Numbered from the stretch's first letter, positions 1 through 8,748 are shown. The stretch: 64,000 nucleotides of DNA from Psychrobacter sp. 28M-43 (GCF_014770435.1 NZ_CP061739.1:310001-374000); one strand, 5' to 3'. Numbers and translations: made by a program. Notes: generated from the sequence alone by a model not told the origin.

Positions 1-203
1 ATGATGAGTAATCTAAAAGGTGTAATAGACAATGGCAAGCGGTCTGCAAAAAAAGGCATGATATGCTAACTCTGATAGTAATAATATGTGCTGGGCGATA
101 GGTATAAAGCGCCAGTCACATAAAATAATACCCGTCTAAAACAAAATGCTATTATAACAAACTCATGCAACCTTACTGGCAGTCTTTTTTGATTCGAACT
201 GTT

Positions 204-234
204 AAGGACAAGGCATCCATCATGTCTTGACGTG
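204..234 (+). promoter_or_regulatory. Shine-Dalgarno plus two-codon minimal ORF ahead of gspE
   Basis: A good ribosome binding site (AAGGACAAGG, 204-213) is correctly spaced before an ATG at 222. That ATG reads only Met-Ser before a TGA at 228-230. The gspE frame opens at GTG 232, one base after the stop. Either translation re-initiates there, or one extra base is present near 228: removing it would fuse the ATG to the gspE frame as Met-Ser-Asp-Val-Arg. The arrangement is seen directly; its meaning is inferred. Confidence 0.45.
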
Positions 235-1827
235 CGTACTTCTTATCCTCTCCTCACTTATTGGGCCGTCTTTATGATGCAGTTGCCATACAGCTTTGCG
301 AAACGCCATCAGATTTTGGCCATACTTGCGATAGATCCGGAATTGCCGCCAACATTGGTACTCACCAAAGCGACTCCGTTGTCAGCGATTAATGAAGCGG
401 TACGGTTTTTACAGCAGCAAGGCGTTCGCGGTGTACCCACTTACGAAAGTGTTAGCGCGGATGATTTTGAAAAACGTATGAACGCCGCTTATGCTGGCAA
501 TACAGGAGAATCGCAGCATATTGCTGCTGGACTTGAAGACCACCCTGATCTCGATAGCTTGGCAGATAGCGTCCCTGAAACTGAAGACCTGATGGATCAA
601 CAAGACGATGCACCTATCATTCGTTTGATTAATGCATTGTTGTCCGAAGCCATCCGTTTAAGCGCCTCAGACATTCATATCGAAACCTTTGAAAAGCGTT
701 TGGTTGTCCGTTTCCGAGTCGATGGTGAGCTAAAAGAAATTATCACACCAAAACGCCAACTAGCTCCATTGTTGGTCTCGCGTATTAAAGTAATGGCTAA
801 ATTAGACATCGCCGAAAAGCGGGTGCCGCAAGATGGTCGTATCAGTTTAAGACTGGCAGGGCGAGAAGTCGATGTGCGTGTATCGACCTTACCATCAAGC
901 TTTGGTGAGCGTGTGGTGATGCGTCTATTAGACAAGCAAGCTGGCCGTTTGAATATGACGTATTTGGGGCTGTCTGATAATGACTATACTGAGCTAAAAC
1001 GCTTAATCCATCGTCCGCATGGCATTATTTTGGTGACAGGGCCGACTGGTTCGGGTAAAACCACGACGTTATATTCTGCATTGACCGATTTAAATGATCA
1101 AACTCGCAATATCTTGACTGCTGAAGATCCGATTGAGTTTCAGCTTGATGGTATCGGGCAGACGCAGGTCAATAACAAAGTAGACATGACATTTGCTAAA
1201 AGTTTGCGCGCGATGTTGCGTCAAGATCCCGATGTGGTGATGGTTGGTGAAATTCGTGATTTAGAGACAGCAGAAATTGCCGTACAGGCTTCTTTGACAG
1301 GGCATTTGGTATTATCGACGCTGCATACCAACACTGCTATCGGCGCGGTCACTCGCTTACAGGACATGGGTGTTGAGCCGTTTCTGTTGTCCTCGTCACT
1401 TATTGGCGTAGTAGCGCAGCGTTTGGTACGTACCTTATGTTCACATTGTCAAAGCTGGCAGGCTGCTGATACCGAGCAAGCCAAGCTGTTTACCGAAATT
1501 GGGATTGGGACAACGCTGAAACGTGATGCCAAAGAGATAGCAAGTGAGTCGATTCGTTTGCCCAAGCCAGTTGGCTGCGATAAATGTAATCAGTCAGGAT
1601 TTAAAGGACGTACTGCTATCTATGAAGTCGTGCCAATCGACGATACATTGCGCCGTATGATTCATAGCAATACGGCTGAGTATGAGCTGGAAGAGTATGC
1701 GCGCCAGCAAACACCATCGATACGTGCAGATGGTTTACGTAAAGTCATAGAAGGGCGTACGACATTGGAAGAAGTGCTGCGAGTGACGAAAGAGAGCGCC
1801 TTAACGGACGAGACAATATTGGTATAA
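232..1827 (+). CDS. gspE: Type II secretion system ATPase GspE
   Basis: This is the cytoplasmic hexameric ATPase that powers the type II secretion pseudopilus. A T2SSE-type N-terminal region is followed by the secretion ATPase domain. Walker A (GPTGSGKTT) begins near residue 270, followed by the EDPIEFQ, VGEIRD and TGHLVLSTLHTN motifs. Two CxxC pairs (CSHC and CDKC, roughly residues 403 to 453) form the zinc module that separates GspE from PilT-type ATPases. Length is normal. The start is uncertain: GTG 232 lacks its own Shine-Dalgarno, and ATG 274 or 277 (MMQLPYSFAKRH) begins where family proteins usually start. The strong ribosome site at 204-213 serves ATG 222, which is out of frame. The gene is alone here; its partners gspF and gspG lie about 8 kb downstream. 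The product is certain, the start is not. Confidence 0.93.
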   Translation: MRTSYPLLTYWAVFMMQLPYSFAKRHQILAILAIDPELPPTLVLTKATPLSAINEAVRFLQQQGVRGVPTYESVSADDFEKRMNAAYAGNTGESQHIAAGLEDHPDLDSLADSVPETEDLMDQQDDAPIIRLINALLSEAIRLSASDIHIETFEKRLVVRFRVDGELKEIITPKRQLAPLLVSRIKVMAKLDIAEKRVPQDGRISLRLAGREVDVRVSTLPSSFGERVVMRLLDKQAGRLNMTYLGLSDNDYTELKRLIHRPHGIILVTGPTGSGKTTTLYSALTDLNDQTRNILTAEDPIEFQLDGIGQTQVNNKVDMTFAKSLRAMLRQDPDVVMVGEIRDLETAEIAVQASLTGHLVLSTLHTNTAIGAVTRLQDMGVEPFLLSSSLIGVVAQRLVRTLCSHCQSWQAADTEQAKLFTEIGIGTTLKRDAKEIASESIRLPKPVGCDKCNQSGFKGRTAIYEVVPIDDTLRRMIHSNTAEYELEEYARQQTPSIRADGLRKVIEGRTTLEEVLRVTKESALTDETILV

Positions 1828-1855
1828 ATTTGCGAACTAGATACTGGTATAGCAA

Positions 1856-1895
1856 ATAAAAAACAACTGGTGTGAATAGCCAGTTATTTTAATAT
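1856..1895. terminator. Bidirectional terminator between gspE and the RidA-family gene
   Basis: AACTGG (1865-1870) pairs with CCAGTT (1880-1885) across a 9-base loop. A T-rich run follows on the plus side and six Ts follow when read on the minus strand. It sits between convergent genes. Confidence 0.6.
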
Positions 1896-1932
1896 TTTTC
1901 TAGTTGTGGAGCTTTAGAGTTTTTAGCCGCTA

Positions 1933-2406
1933 TTATTTGGCAGCCATACACTCAACCTCAACGCTTGCTCCAGCAGCCAATTCTGATACACCAAAAGCTG
2001 AGCGTACAGGATAAGGCTTTATCATCTCAGCCTTGTAGACTTTGTTGAAGTCATCAAAGTCATCCATATCAGTCAGCATGACCATACATTTAACGATATC
2101 AGACTTTCGGTAGCCGTACTTTAATAGCGTGCTATGGATATTATATAGCACTTGCTTGGTTTCAGCTTTGATACCGCCTTTGACCAGTTTGCCATCTTTA
2201 AAGCCAATTTGTCCCGACATATACAATGTATTGCCCACGCGTACAGCTTCTGAAAAAGGATAAGTACCGCCATCGCCCAAGAAAGTAGGCCCAGACTTAG
2301 CAACGCTGACAGCTGTCGTTGTATTGGCATTAGCGCTATGAGCAAAACCCAATGAGCACAGAGTGGCTAGCGCTAGCGTAGATAGGCAAGTACTAAGTTT
2401 CGACAT
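1933..2406 (-). CDS. Exported RidA (YjgF/UK114) family protein
   Basis: RidA-family enzymes hydrolyse reactive enamine/imine intermediates from PLP enzymes. This 157-residue protein has a clear N-terminal signal peptide (hydrophobic LSTLALATLCSLGFA, then a likely cut after AHSANA), so it should be periplasmic rather than cytosolic as classic RidA is. The RidA fold follows from about residue 40: LYMSGQIG, then the C-terminal PVRSAFGVSELAAGASVEVE segment carrying the conserved arginine. It lies 38 bp downstream of the DUF4442 gene on the same strand and is probably co-transcribed. Exported RidA relatives are known but their substrates are not; deaminase activity here is inferred from the family only. 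Confidence 0.85.
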   Translation of the reverse strand: MSKLSTCLSTLALATLCSLGFAHSANANTTTAVSVAKSGPTFLGDGGTYPFSEAVRVGNTLYMSGQIGFKDGKLVKGGIKAETKQVLYNIHSTLLKYGYRKSDIVKCMVMLTDMDDFDDFNKVYKAEMIKPYPVRSAFGVSELAAGASVEVECMAAK

Positions 2407-2444
2407 ACTGTTTCCTCATTGGGTTTGTTATCAATTTTTACTAA

Positions 2445-3170
2445 CTACTTATCAGTACTATTATTTTGAGTAGATAATGCATCGTTTTCTTCGATTGGTG
2501 CCTCGGTTTTAGTGTCATCTTCTGCAACTTTTTCAGACGCTTTACCTTGGCGGCGTGCCTCTAGTTCCGCTTTTGGTATCCATGCCCAGGTCATCTCAAC
2601 CACAATTGGGTCACGATCACTATCAGATTCACGATCTTTGATGACACAAGGAATAATCATCTCACCTTTTTGCGTGTTTAGGATATCCAAACGCTGTTCG
2701 TCAGACAAGCTTGCAATAGCAGCAATTTGACCTTTTTTGATTGGACGATGAAAGTTTACCGAGTAAGATTTAATCAGCAGAATGCGATCAGAGGGCAAGT
2801 TTAAACCCAAAATAAACCCCGTAGCCGTCTCAGCCAGTAATGTGATGGCGACTGCATGGATAGAGCCGATATGGTTTTGGACGGCTTTATTGTTGTTTAA
2901 ACTAACGACGACTTGGTTTGGTTCTACCGTCTCATAATAAATGCCGGTCGTGCCGACATAGGGAACGACCTTGCCAAAGGCTTTAGATAAAATACTTGAA
3001 CGTGCACCAGCAGGCAGATATTTGGTGACGGATAACAGTTTGGTAAATTGATTGCTAATTGGTTTTAGCGTGCTACTGGATTTCTCAACTGAAGGTTTTG
3101 TGCTGTCAGATACTTTGGCTGGCAGTTTATTGGTCAACTTGGCGGGTAGCTTTTTTAATAATCCTGACAT
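2445..3170 (-). CDS. DUF4442 hotdog-fold protein (thioesterase-like)
   Basis: The central part (about residues 50-200) matches the DUF4442 pattern of hotdog-fold proteins related to acyl-CoA thioesterases, for example NHIGSIHAVAITLLAETATG, which resembles the helix of PaaI-like enzymes, followed by SYSVNFHRPIKKGQ. The N-terminal 40 residues are Lys/Ser/Pro-rich and look disordered, and the last 35 are acidic and polar, so the protein is longer than a minimal hotdog domain. No signal peptide is seen. It is first in a probable two-gene unit with the RidA-family gene. Thioesterase activity is an inference. Confidence 0.75.
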   Translation of the reverse strand: MSGLLKKLPAKLTNKLPAKVSDSTKPSVEKSSSTLKPISNQFTKLLSVTKYLPAGARSSILSKAFGKVVPYVGTTGIYYETVEPNQVVVSLNNNKAVQNHIGSIHAVAITLLAETATGFILGLNLPSDRILLIKSYSVNFHRPIKKGQIAAIASLSDEQRLDILNTQKGEMIIPCVIKDRESDSDRDPIVVEMTWAWIPKAELEARRQGKASEKVAEDDTKTEAPIEENDALSTQNNSTDK

Positions 3171-3442
3171 ACAAAATTCCTTAACGTAAATGAGTTGAAT
3201 GACATTCTTAGCATGGCTTTTTATGATAGCGACACAAATATAGATAATGAAAGTCGCTACAAATACTATGGTACATCAACCATTGCCTTCCTACTATTAT
3301 TAGCATGAACTGCTGCGCTTACAAAACTATAGTAGCGTGGCTATGTTGCTAGGTTATGTCATTAGTTTAGATCGCCACTTAAAGCAGCCTAGCTATCTTA
3401 TATATCACTATCATTTGGGCATTGGTATTATTAAGTGATTGG
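3171..3442. other. Gene-free divergent region upstream of mcrB
   Basis: AT-rich spacer between the DUF4442 gene and the repeat. It must hold the promoter of the DUF4442/RidA unit. No convincing promoter pair, RNA or ORF was found. Confidence 0.5.
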
Positions 3443-3550
3443 TATAGTCAGTTCAATATAATTTGGATACAAGGAAGCCGAGGGACAGTACTACAAGTAG
3501 TAGACTAAGTTAGACTGACACCCTATCTAATTTATAGAGGGTTAACTATA
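3443..3550. repeat. MITE-like non-coding element with imperfect terminal inverted repeats
   Basis: About 108 bp bounded by TATAGT at 3443 and its inverted copy ACTATA at 3545-3550. Aligning the first 27 bases with the reverse complement of the last 27 gives about 19 matches by eye, most differences being transitions. Near the middle is a near-palindrome, AGTACTACAAGTAGTAG. There is no ORF. Elements like this are what I would expect of a dispersed Psychrobacter repeat, but no second copy is seen in this window. Confidence 0.5.
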
Positions 3551-3596
3551 GTTACCATGCCAATAGACAGCCACGTTATAATGACAAAATGTTAGC

Positions 3597-5114
3597 ATGT
3601 CTGTTTTAAACCTGTTTTCAATGCCGCTGGATAACGTTATGCCTGATATGTCTGCTCATGAACCGACCAATATTATTTATACGGGCGTTGCTGGTACAGG
3701 TAAAACCTATAGATTACTGCAAATCGCGAAGCAATATACCGACTATCTACCCAAGACTGAAAATGAGGACTTATTAGAACAGCTGCTGCAAGGTCTAAGC
3801 TGGCGCGAAGTATTGTGTCTGGTGTTTTTAGATCTACGTGCTGAACAACAGGATTTGTTAAAGGTACGAGAAATTATTGATCATCCTTTTTTTATGACCA
3901 AAGCTGCTCAGAACTCACGTGATAAAAATCTAGATAGTACAGCTTGGTTAGAGTTACGCAGACATAGTCCTACGAACTCTCAAACAGTCAGTTTTGATAA
4001 CCGCGCTAGCCAAGCTTATTTTGATAAAGACAATAGTGGGGCATGGTATTTATTGCCAGAGAGTATGGTGCTACTAGAAGATTTATCGCAGCAATTAGCT
4101 GAGTTTCAGCAGGCACAGCGTGACAACCAAGCCCATCAAAATAAAAACATCGGTCAGCAACGTTTTAGTATGGTGAGCTTCCATCAAGCCTACGGTTATG
4201 AAGAGTTTGTAGAAGGTATACGCCCTGTCATGAATGGCGCTGCTCAAGCAAATAACAGCCCTTCTAATCAAACTCAAATGAGTTACGCGGTGCAAGACGG
4301 AGCGTTTTTAAAGCTGTGTCAACGCGCAGCTCGTGACCCTCAGCAGCGTTATGCCATGCTGATTGATGAGATTAACCGTGCTAACGTGTCACGGGTGTTT
4401 GGCGAGCTTCTCAGTTTGATAGAGCCTGATAAACGAGCGGGCAAGCCAAATGCGATGACAGTAAGTTTGGCATATTCTGGACGTGCCTTTAGTGTGCCTG
4501 CCAATGTCGATATTTATGCCACTATGAATACCCAAGACCATTCTTTAGCACCACTTGATATGGCATTACGTCGACGTTTTCGCTTTATGGATTGTCCACC
4601 GCAGCCTAATTTACTATCGACAATTTATGGTAGCAATGACACCGACACTGGACTGTCTGAAGACTTAGAAGCAGGTGCGATAGATTTGAGCAAATTACTA
4701 ATAGGTTTAAATAGACGTATCGTGCAGACACTGGGAGTAGAAGCGCAGTTGGGACATGCTTTTTTATTCGCAGTCACTCAGTTAGAACAATTACAAACGG
4801 CTCTCGTTGAACAAATTATTCCTCAATTGGCTCAAGCTGCGGGTGGTCAAATTACGGTGCTGCAGTATATCTTTAGAGATGAGCAGCAACCGACGAGCAA
4901 GCAGTTCGTACAGGACAGTCAAGCATTGATGAATGACGACTTATATAATCCGATGGGCAACCAAAATAATGCTTCCGCTGAACACCAAATGTTTGCAGGG
5001 CAGGGTTCTTTTCTTGATCAGTCTATGAGTATGAATAGTTATACTATCAATGCCGATCTAATCGCTAGGGATGGTGAGTTTAATCATGCTGCTATCTATC
5101 AGCGTTTGTACTAG
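3597..5114 (+). CDS. mcrB: McrB-type AAA+ NTPase of an McrBC restriction module
   Basis: McrB is the GTP-driven translocase subunit of modification-dependent McrBC restriction. The AAA+ core starts almost at once: Walker A GVAGTGKT is at residues 30-37, Walker B LIDEIN at 255-260 followed by RANVSRVFGELLSLIE, then ATMNTQDHSLAPLDMALRRR with the sensor and arginine-finger region typical of McrB. The roughly 160-residue N-terminal DNA-binding domain of E. coli McrB is absent, so substrate recognition must lie elsewhere, in a C-terminal part, in McrC or in a partner. The ATG at 3597 has no clear Shine-Dalgarno; in-frame ATGs at 3621, 3639 and 3648 are alternatives. mcrC follows after 15 bp, so the two form an operon. 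The family is confident; the substrate is unknown. Confidence 0.85.
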   Translation: MSVLNLFSMPLDNVMPDMSAHEPTNIIYTGVAGTGKTYRLLQIAKQYTDYLPKTENEDLLEQLLQGLSWREVLCLVFLDLRAEQQDLLKVREIIDHPFFMTKAAQNSRDKNLDSTAWLELRRHSPTNSQTVSFDNRASQAYFDKDNSGAWYLLPESMVLLEDLSQQLAEFQQAQRDNQAHQNKNIGQQRFSMVSFHQAYGYEEFVEGIRPVMNGAAQANNSPSNQTQMSYAVQDGAFLKLCQRAARDPQQRYAMLIDEINRANVSRVFGELLSLIEPDKRAGKPNAMTVSLAYSGRAFSVPANVDIYATMNTQDHSLAPLDMALRRRFRFMDCPPQPNLLSTIYGSNDTDTGLSEDLEAGAIDLSKLLIGLNRRIVQTLGVEAQLGHAFLFAVTQLEQLQTALVEQIIPQLAQAAGGQITVLQYIFRDEQQPTSKQFVQDSQALMNDDLYNPMGNQNNASAEHQMFAGQGSFLDQSMSMNSYTINADLIARDGEFNHAAIYQRLY

Positions 5115-5129
5115 CAGGGTGACCGTTCA

Positions 5130-6653
5130 GTGATAACGAATAATCAATATTACGCCAAGCAACACGCTATTAGGGCAAACAGTCGCCAGACTCGCATCCC
5201 TAACAGTAGTGTCGCTACTATGAATGTTATCACCGTGTTTGAGCATCAACGTCTGACCGTGCATGATTTTTTGCACAGGTCTGACTTCGATTGGCTCATG
5301 GCGCAAGAGTTTGCAGTATTTACTATCAAGCGTAAGCGAGGCCAATGGCAGCTTAAGGTTGGGCACTATATTGGGATTATTCTACTACCCAGTGGTATAA
5401 CGCTTGAGATATTGCCAAAGCTAAATCAGTCTACTCAGACCAATGATATCGTCCAGACCCGTCATTGGGTACAGGGTATGCTATCGGATTTAATTCATCT
5501 TGATGCGCATAACAATCGTAAGCTACCCAATACGAAAAACTTCGGTCAGTTTAGTTCCCAGTCTACTCCTTTACCGTCAAAAGTATTGCCTATATCAGAT
5601 TGGCTGATTGAGCAGTTTTTGCAGCGTTTAATGGATTATCAACCAACCAAGCATTATCAGGCTCAGATTGAAAATCAGGCATCCCTGCAAGGTCGACTGC
5701 TCATCAAAGAGCAACTGCGTCATAATAGTATGCAACCGCATAAGTTTATCTGTGAAAGTAGCGTATTAAGTCACGACATGTTGGTCAATCGGTTGATTAA
5801 GAGTGCATTGGTTTACTTGATGCCTTTATTGCCCCAGTTTGTTTCTTCAAAATTGTTGCAGCCATGGCAGCAGGTGTCTACGCTAAACAACCGCGAAATG
5901 CAGCAGATAGCGTTAATATATGCTCAAGCAAAGCGTCAGCTAGACGTTCAACCACTCCAAAAGCAAAAATTGCACGCCGCGCAGCAGTTAGTAGACTTGG
6001 CATATTGGCTATTGAAACAGACGACAGCTGCGACAGGTAATGGTATTGATCCAAATAGACAAAATTGCTCTCAGCTAAGATTGTGTTTATTGATTGATAT
6101 GAATCAAGCTTTTGAGCAATGGGCAAGTCAGCGTATCGCATCGATGTTTCAGCAGATTAGTAGTAATTACCGTCCTTTTTATCAAACCCAGAGTGTCTGG
6201 CTAAATGATGCTGAAGGACTAGCATGCTTATCTATACGGCCTGATTTGCTGATATTTGAAACCGTCTCTGATGATTGTCAAAACCAGAACGATACAGCAG
6301 CTAGTCAAACTAAAGCCAAAGACAAAAGCAAAGGTTGCTACAGTCATGTCATCGATATTAAGTGGAAGTATTTACCGCATGCCGCTGCGATTAGTGCGAG
6401 CGATGCTTATCAATTGACTAGCTATGCACAAGCTTACTTGGCAAGGCAGGTCTGGTTGGTTTACCCAGTGCTAGGTAGTGATAGACAGCCAGTGGTGCTT
6501 AAGCAGCAAACGCATTATGGTAGTAATGATAGCGACAGTAGCGATGATATTAAAAACAATGAATCAATTGATGCCCATTTATGGTTAATGCCGTTTGATG
6601 TTTTGACAGGTACACTCAACGGTGAAGTACTGCCACATTTGGACAAAGCTTAA
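5130..6653 (+). CDS. mcrC: McrC-type nuclease subunit
   Basis: This is the endonuclease partner of McrB. The N-terminal region (FAVFTIKRKRGQWQLKVGHY, GIILLPSGITLEILPKLN) is characteristic of the McrBC component family. A PD-(D/E)xK nuclease core is seen late in the protein: RPDLLIF with D372, then HVIDIKWKYL with D409 and K411. The annotated start is GTG 5130, with a weak AGGG upstream; ATG 5220 (MNVITVFEHQ) begins exactly at the conserved domain and may be the real start. The 507-residue length exceeds E. coli McrC (about 350), partly through a long middle region and a Ser/Lys-rich insert near residues 385-405. All nuclease residues appear present, so the gene looks functional. Confidence 0.85.
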   Translation: MITNNQYYAKQHAIRANSRQTRIPNSSVATMNVITVFEHQRLTVHDFLHRSDFDWLMAQEFAVFTIKRKRGQWQLKVGHYIGIILLPSGITLEILPKLNQSTQTNDIVQTRHWVQGMLSDLIHLDAHNNRKLPNTKNFGQFSSQSTPLPSKVLPISDWLIEQFLQRLMDYQPTKHYQAQIENQASLQGRLLIKEQLRHNSMQPHKFICESSVLSHDMLVNRLIKSALVYLMPLLPQFVSSKLLQPWQQVSTLNNREMQQIALIYAQAKRQLDVQPLQKQKLHAAQQLVDLAYWLLKQTTAATGNGIDPNRQNCSQLRLCLLIDMNQAFEQWASQRIASMFQQISSNYRPFYQTQSVWLNDAEGLACLSIRPDLLIFETVSDDCQNQNDTAASQTKAKDKSKGCYSHVIDIKWKYLPHAAAISASDAYQLTSYAQAYLARQVWLVYPVLGSDRQPVVLKQQTHYGSNDSDSSDDIKNNESIDAHLWLMPFDVLTGTLNGEVLPHLDKA

Positions 6654-6790
6654 TATCGTTATCAATGACAGCGCGAATGACTGACTAATTGATAGGTAAA
6701 TAAGAAAAGGGTCTTGCTACCGTTATTTTGGTGAAATTGACGTAATTTTAAAAAAATTAGCGATTATTTGAAATTAATCGAAAATAGGTG

Positions 6791-6819
6791 TTGACACAAT
6801 CGCCTTTACCCCTTAATAT
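6791..6819 (+). promoter_or_regulatory. Strong sigma-70 promoter of the tRNA cluster
   Basis: A perfect -35 TTGACA (6791-6796) and a near-consensus -10 TAATAT (6814-6819) are separated by 17 bp, about 90 bp before tRNA-Pro. The spacing and match are what a highly transcribed stable RNA operon would have. Confidence 0.8.
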
Positions 6820-6907
6820 GTGCACCTCGATAGCGAGGAACATTAACAAGTTAGCGGCATTGCCAACAACGAGTTGATTGACAAACTATCGTGATAATAG
6901 AGAATTT

Positions 6908-6984
<77 letters not shown>

Positions 6985-6994
6985 TCTATTTTAA

Positions 6995-7015
6995 GAGCCT
7001 TACAGGCTTTTTTTT
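6995..7015 (+). terminator. Intrinsic terminator between tRNA-Pro and tRNA-Arg
   Basis: AGCCT and AGGCT form a short stem with a 3-base loop, followed directly by eight Ts, 11 bases after the tRNA-Pro CCA. It could end or attenuate transcription before the next two tRNAs. Confidence 0.6.
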
Positions 7016-7089
7016 ATGTATAACGGTTTAGTTTCTGATATAGTAAAATATATCGTAAAGTAAGCTTAGTATATAAAAGTCCTCTAAGA

Positions 7090-7166
7090 GCGCCTGTAGC
7101 TCAGCTGGATAGAGCATCTCCCTTCTAAGGAGGTGGCCGCAGGTTCGAATCCTGCCAGGCGCACCA
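7090..7166 (+). tRNA. tRNA-Arg (anticodon TCT)
   Basis: The acceptor arm GCGCCTG pairs with CAGGCGC, followed by ACCA. The anticodon stem TCTCC/GGAGG holds the loop CTTCTAA, giving anticodon TCT. T-arm GCAGGTTCGAATCCTGC is perfect. CCA is encoded. Confidence 0.96.
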
Positions 7167-7206
7167 TTTAGCCTGCAAATCTTGCCTATTCTTTGGCAAT
7201 AGTTAT

Positions 7207-7283
7207 GGCGGTTGTAGCTCAGTTGGTAGAGCCCCGGGTTGTGATCTCGGTTGTCGTGGGTTCGAGTCCCATCAGTCGCCCCA
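7207..7283 (+). tRNA. tRNA-His (anticodon GTG)
   Basis: The anticodon loop TTGTGAT carries GTG. The acceptor stem has the eighth base pair expected for tRNA-His (G at 7207 with C at 7280), with two G-T wobbles in the stem, and CCA follows at 7281-7283. Confidence 0.94.
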
Positions 7284-7351
7284 TATTTTATTTTGTATAT
7301 ATCTACATACAAATCATATCTCTTAATCTAAAAATATATCAGTAATAGCAC

Positions 7352-7374
7352 TCGCCCTTGATGGCGATTTTTTT
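7352..7374 (+). terminator. Intrinsic terminator after the tRNA cluster
   Basis: TCGCC (7352-7356) pairs with GGCGA (7363-7367) and is followed by seven Ts. The 355 bp from here to the AraC-family gene hold nothing further that I recognise apart from that gene's ribosome site. Confidence 0.7.
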
Positions 7375-7730
7375 ATGCCTATTCGATTTTATCTCTATAT
7401 TATCTTTATAATATTAAACAGATTGAGTTTGATAGCACCTTCAATACTAGATAATCCTCCAAATTCTTATCAACATTTCCTGTAGGTTTTCCTTGAGGCC
7501 TAGCGTGACTGTGTCTCCTCTATTATTGTTTAGTAATTCTAATAAGTAAATAGACATGACGTTTTAAATGATGCATTATGCTCAAGTGTTATCACATCCA
7601 TCGTACTTAATAAAAATTATTTATTGGAGCACGCATTGGCATAGAGCAAACCGACAGAACTTGTTATTAAGAATACTATTATTTTTTTAAGATGAATCGT
7701 TATTAATCTGCATTATTGAGGAATTGATTG

Positions 7731-8663
7731 ATGGACGCACTGAGTGTATTGCTGCAAAACGTGCATTTATTTGAGACTAAGTATTACCGTCTAAATGGCA
7801 CTGGCAATTGGTCTTATTCTATTACTAGAAAAGACACCATTTTATTTTACTTAGTAATGTCTGGCGGTTTTTGCATCGATGTCGGTAATGGTCTACGGGA
7901 AGCTCGCGCTGGCGACATGATTATGATTCCGAATGCGCACAAGCATGTGAGTTACGCACTTAATCACCATGGCGATGTTGCTGAGTCGCTTGATGAACTA
8001 TTGAGCAATTGCACTGAGCGTACACTTGATATCGATGGTGATGGAGACCCCAATTCATCTTTGATACTGATCGAATGCAAATACGACAAAGAGATGATTA
8101 ATCCTCTGTTGTCAGTACTGCCACCGATATTACCTGAGCTCAATGATGCTGATGGTCGGTTTGAAGTGATCGATGTAGAGATAAAGCTGCTAACGCTAGA
8201 AGCTGAGCGTGAGCGTATGGGAAAAACGGCTGTAATCAATCATTGGGCAAGCATCATGATGATTGAATGTTTGCGTGTGTATATTGAAAGCTTGCCTGAA
8301 GCTACAGAAAACTGGCTCAAAGCCATGAAGGATCCGTTTTTGACCAAGGCGCTAGCCGCAATGCATGGGGCACCGAGTGAAAGCTGGACTATTCATCAGC
8401 TTGCCGAAGTAGCAGGGATGTCACGTTCTAGCTTTGCACAGCGTTTCAAAGACACCGTTGGTATGCCACCACTGACTTATCTGATCGATTACCGCTTACG
8501 ATTGGCGGCTCGCTATTTACGTTTACAGCAAAACAGTATTAGCCGTATTAGCGAGATGGTGGGTTATGCCTCAGACTCGACTTTTAGTCAGGCGTTTAAA
8601 CGTGTGTATGGTGTCTCGCCAAAAGCATACCGTCAGCAGTATCGACAGAACAATCTTGCATAG
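7731..8663 (+). CDS. AraC-family transcriptional regulator with cupin-type sensor domain
   Basis: The N-terminal half (about residues 10-190) looks like a cupin ligand-binding domain of the AraC type: ILFYLVMSGGFCIDVGNG then EARAGDMIMIPNAHKH. The C-terminal 100 residues are a double helix-turn-helix DNA-binding domain, with WTIHQLAEVAGMSRSSFAQRFKDTVG and then ISRISEMVGYASDSTFSQAFKRVYGVSPKAYR. The start is placed at ATG 7731 because GAGGAA (7718-7723) lies 7 bases before it; TTG 7728 is less likely. No obvious target gene is adjacent: upstream are tRNAs and downstream, after a terminator, is the 353-residue unknown. The effector cannot be told from sequence. Confidence 0.9.
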   Translation: MDALSVLLQNVHLFETKYYRLNGTGNWSYSITRKDTILFYLVMSGGFCIDVGNGLREARAGDMIMIPNAHKHVSYALNHHGDVAESLDELLSNCTERTLDIDGDGDPNSSLILIECKYDKEMINPLLSVLPPILPELNDADGRFEVIDVEIKLLTLEAERERMGKTAVINHWASIMMIECLRVYIESLPEATENWLKAMKDPFLTKALAAMHGAPSESWTIHQLAEVAGMSRSSFAQRFKDTVGMPPLTYLIDYRLRLAARYLRLQQNSISRISEMVGYASDSTFSQAFKRVYGVSPKAYRQQYRQNNLA

Positions 8664-8710
8664 CTTCAGTTGCTGTTTATTTAAGTTATTTAAGTAGAAT
8701 CTCGATTAGA

Positions 8711-8748
8711 AGCGCTAAGGTCATCTATATGTCCTTGGCGCTTTTTTT
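8711..8748 (+). terminator. Intrinsic terminator of the AraC-family gene
   Basis: AGCGCTAAGG (8711-8720) pairs with CCTTGGCGCT (8733-8742), with one T-G wobble, and is followed by a run of Ts. The remainder up to 8940 holds no recognisable element. Confidence 0.85.

Noticed and set aside
3557..3595. 12-codon open frame ending one base before mcrB
   Set aside because: No ribosome site precedes it, unlike the leaders at 222 and 8955, so coupling is not supported.
7028..7312. 94-codon minus-strand frame over the tRNA genes
   Set aside because: It is antisense to two complete tRNAs; such frames (NRDHNPGLYQLSYNRH and similar) are frequent annotation artefacts over tRNA genes.
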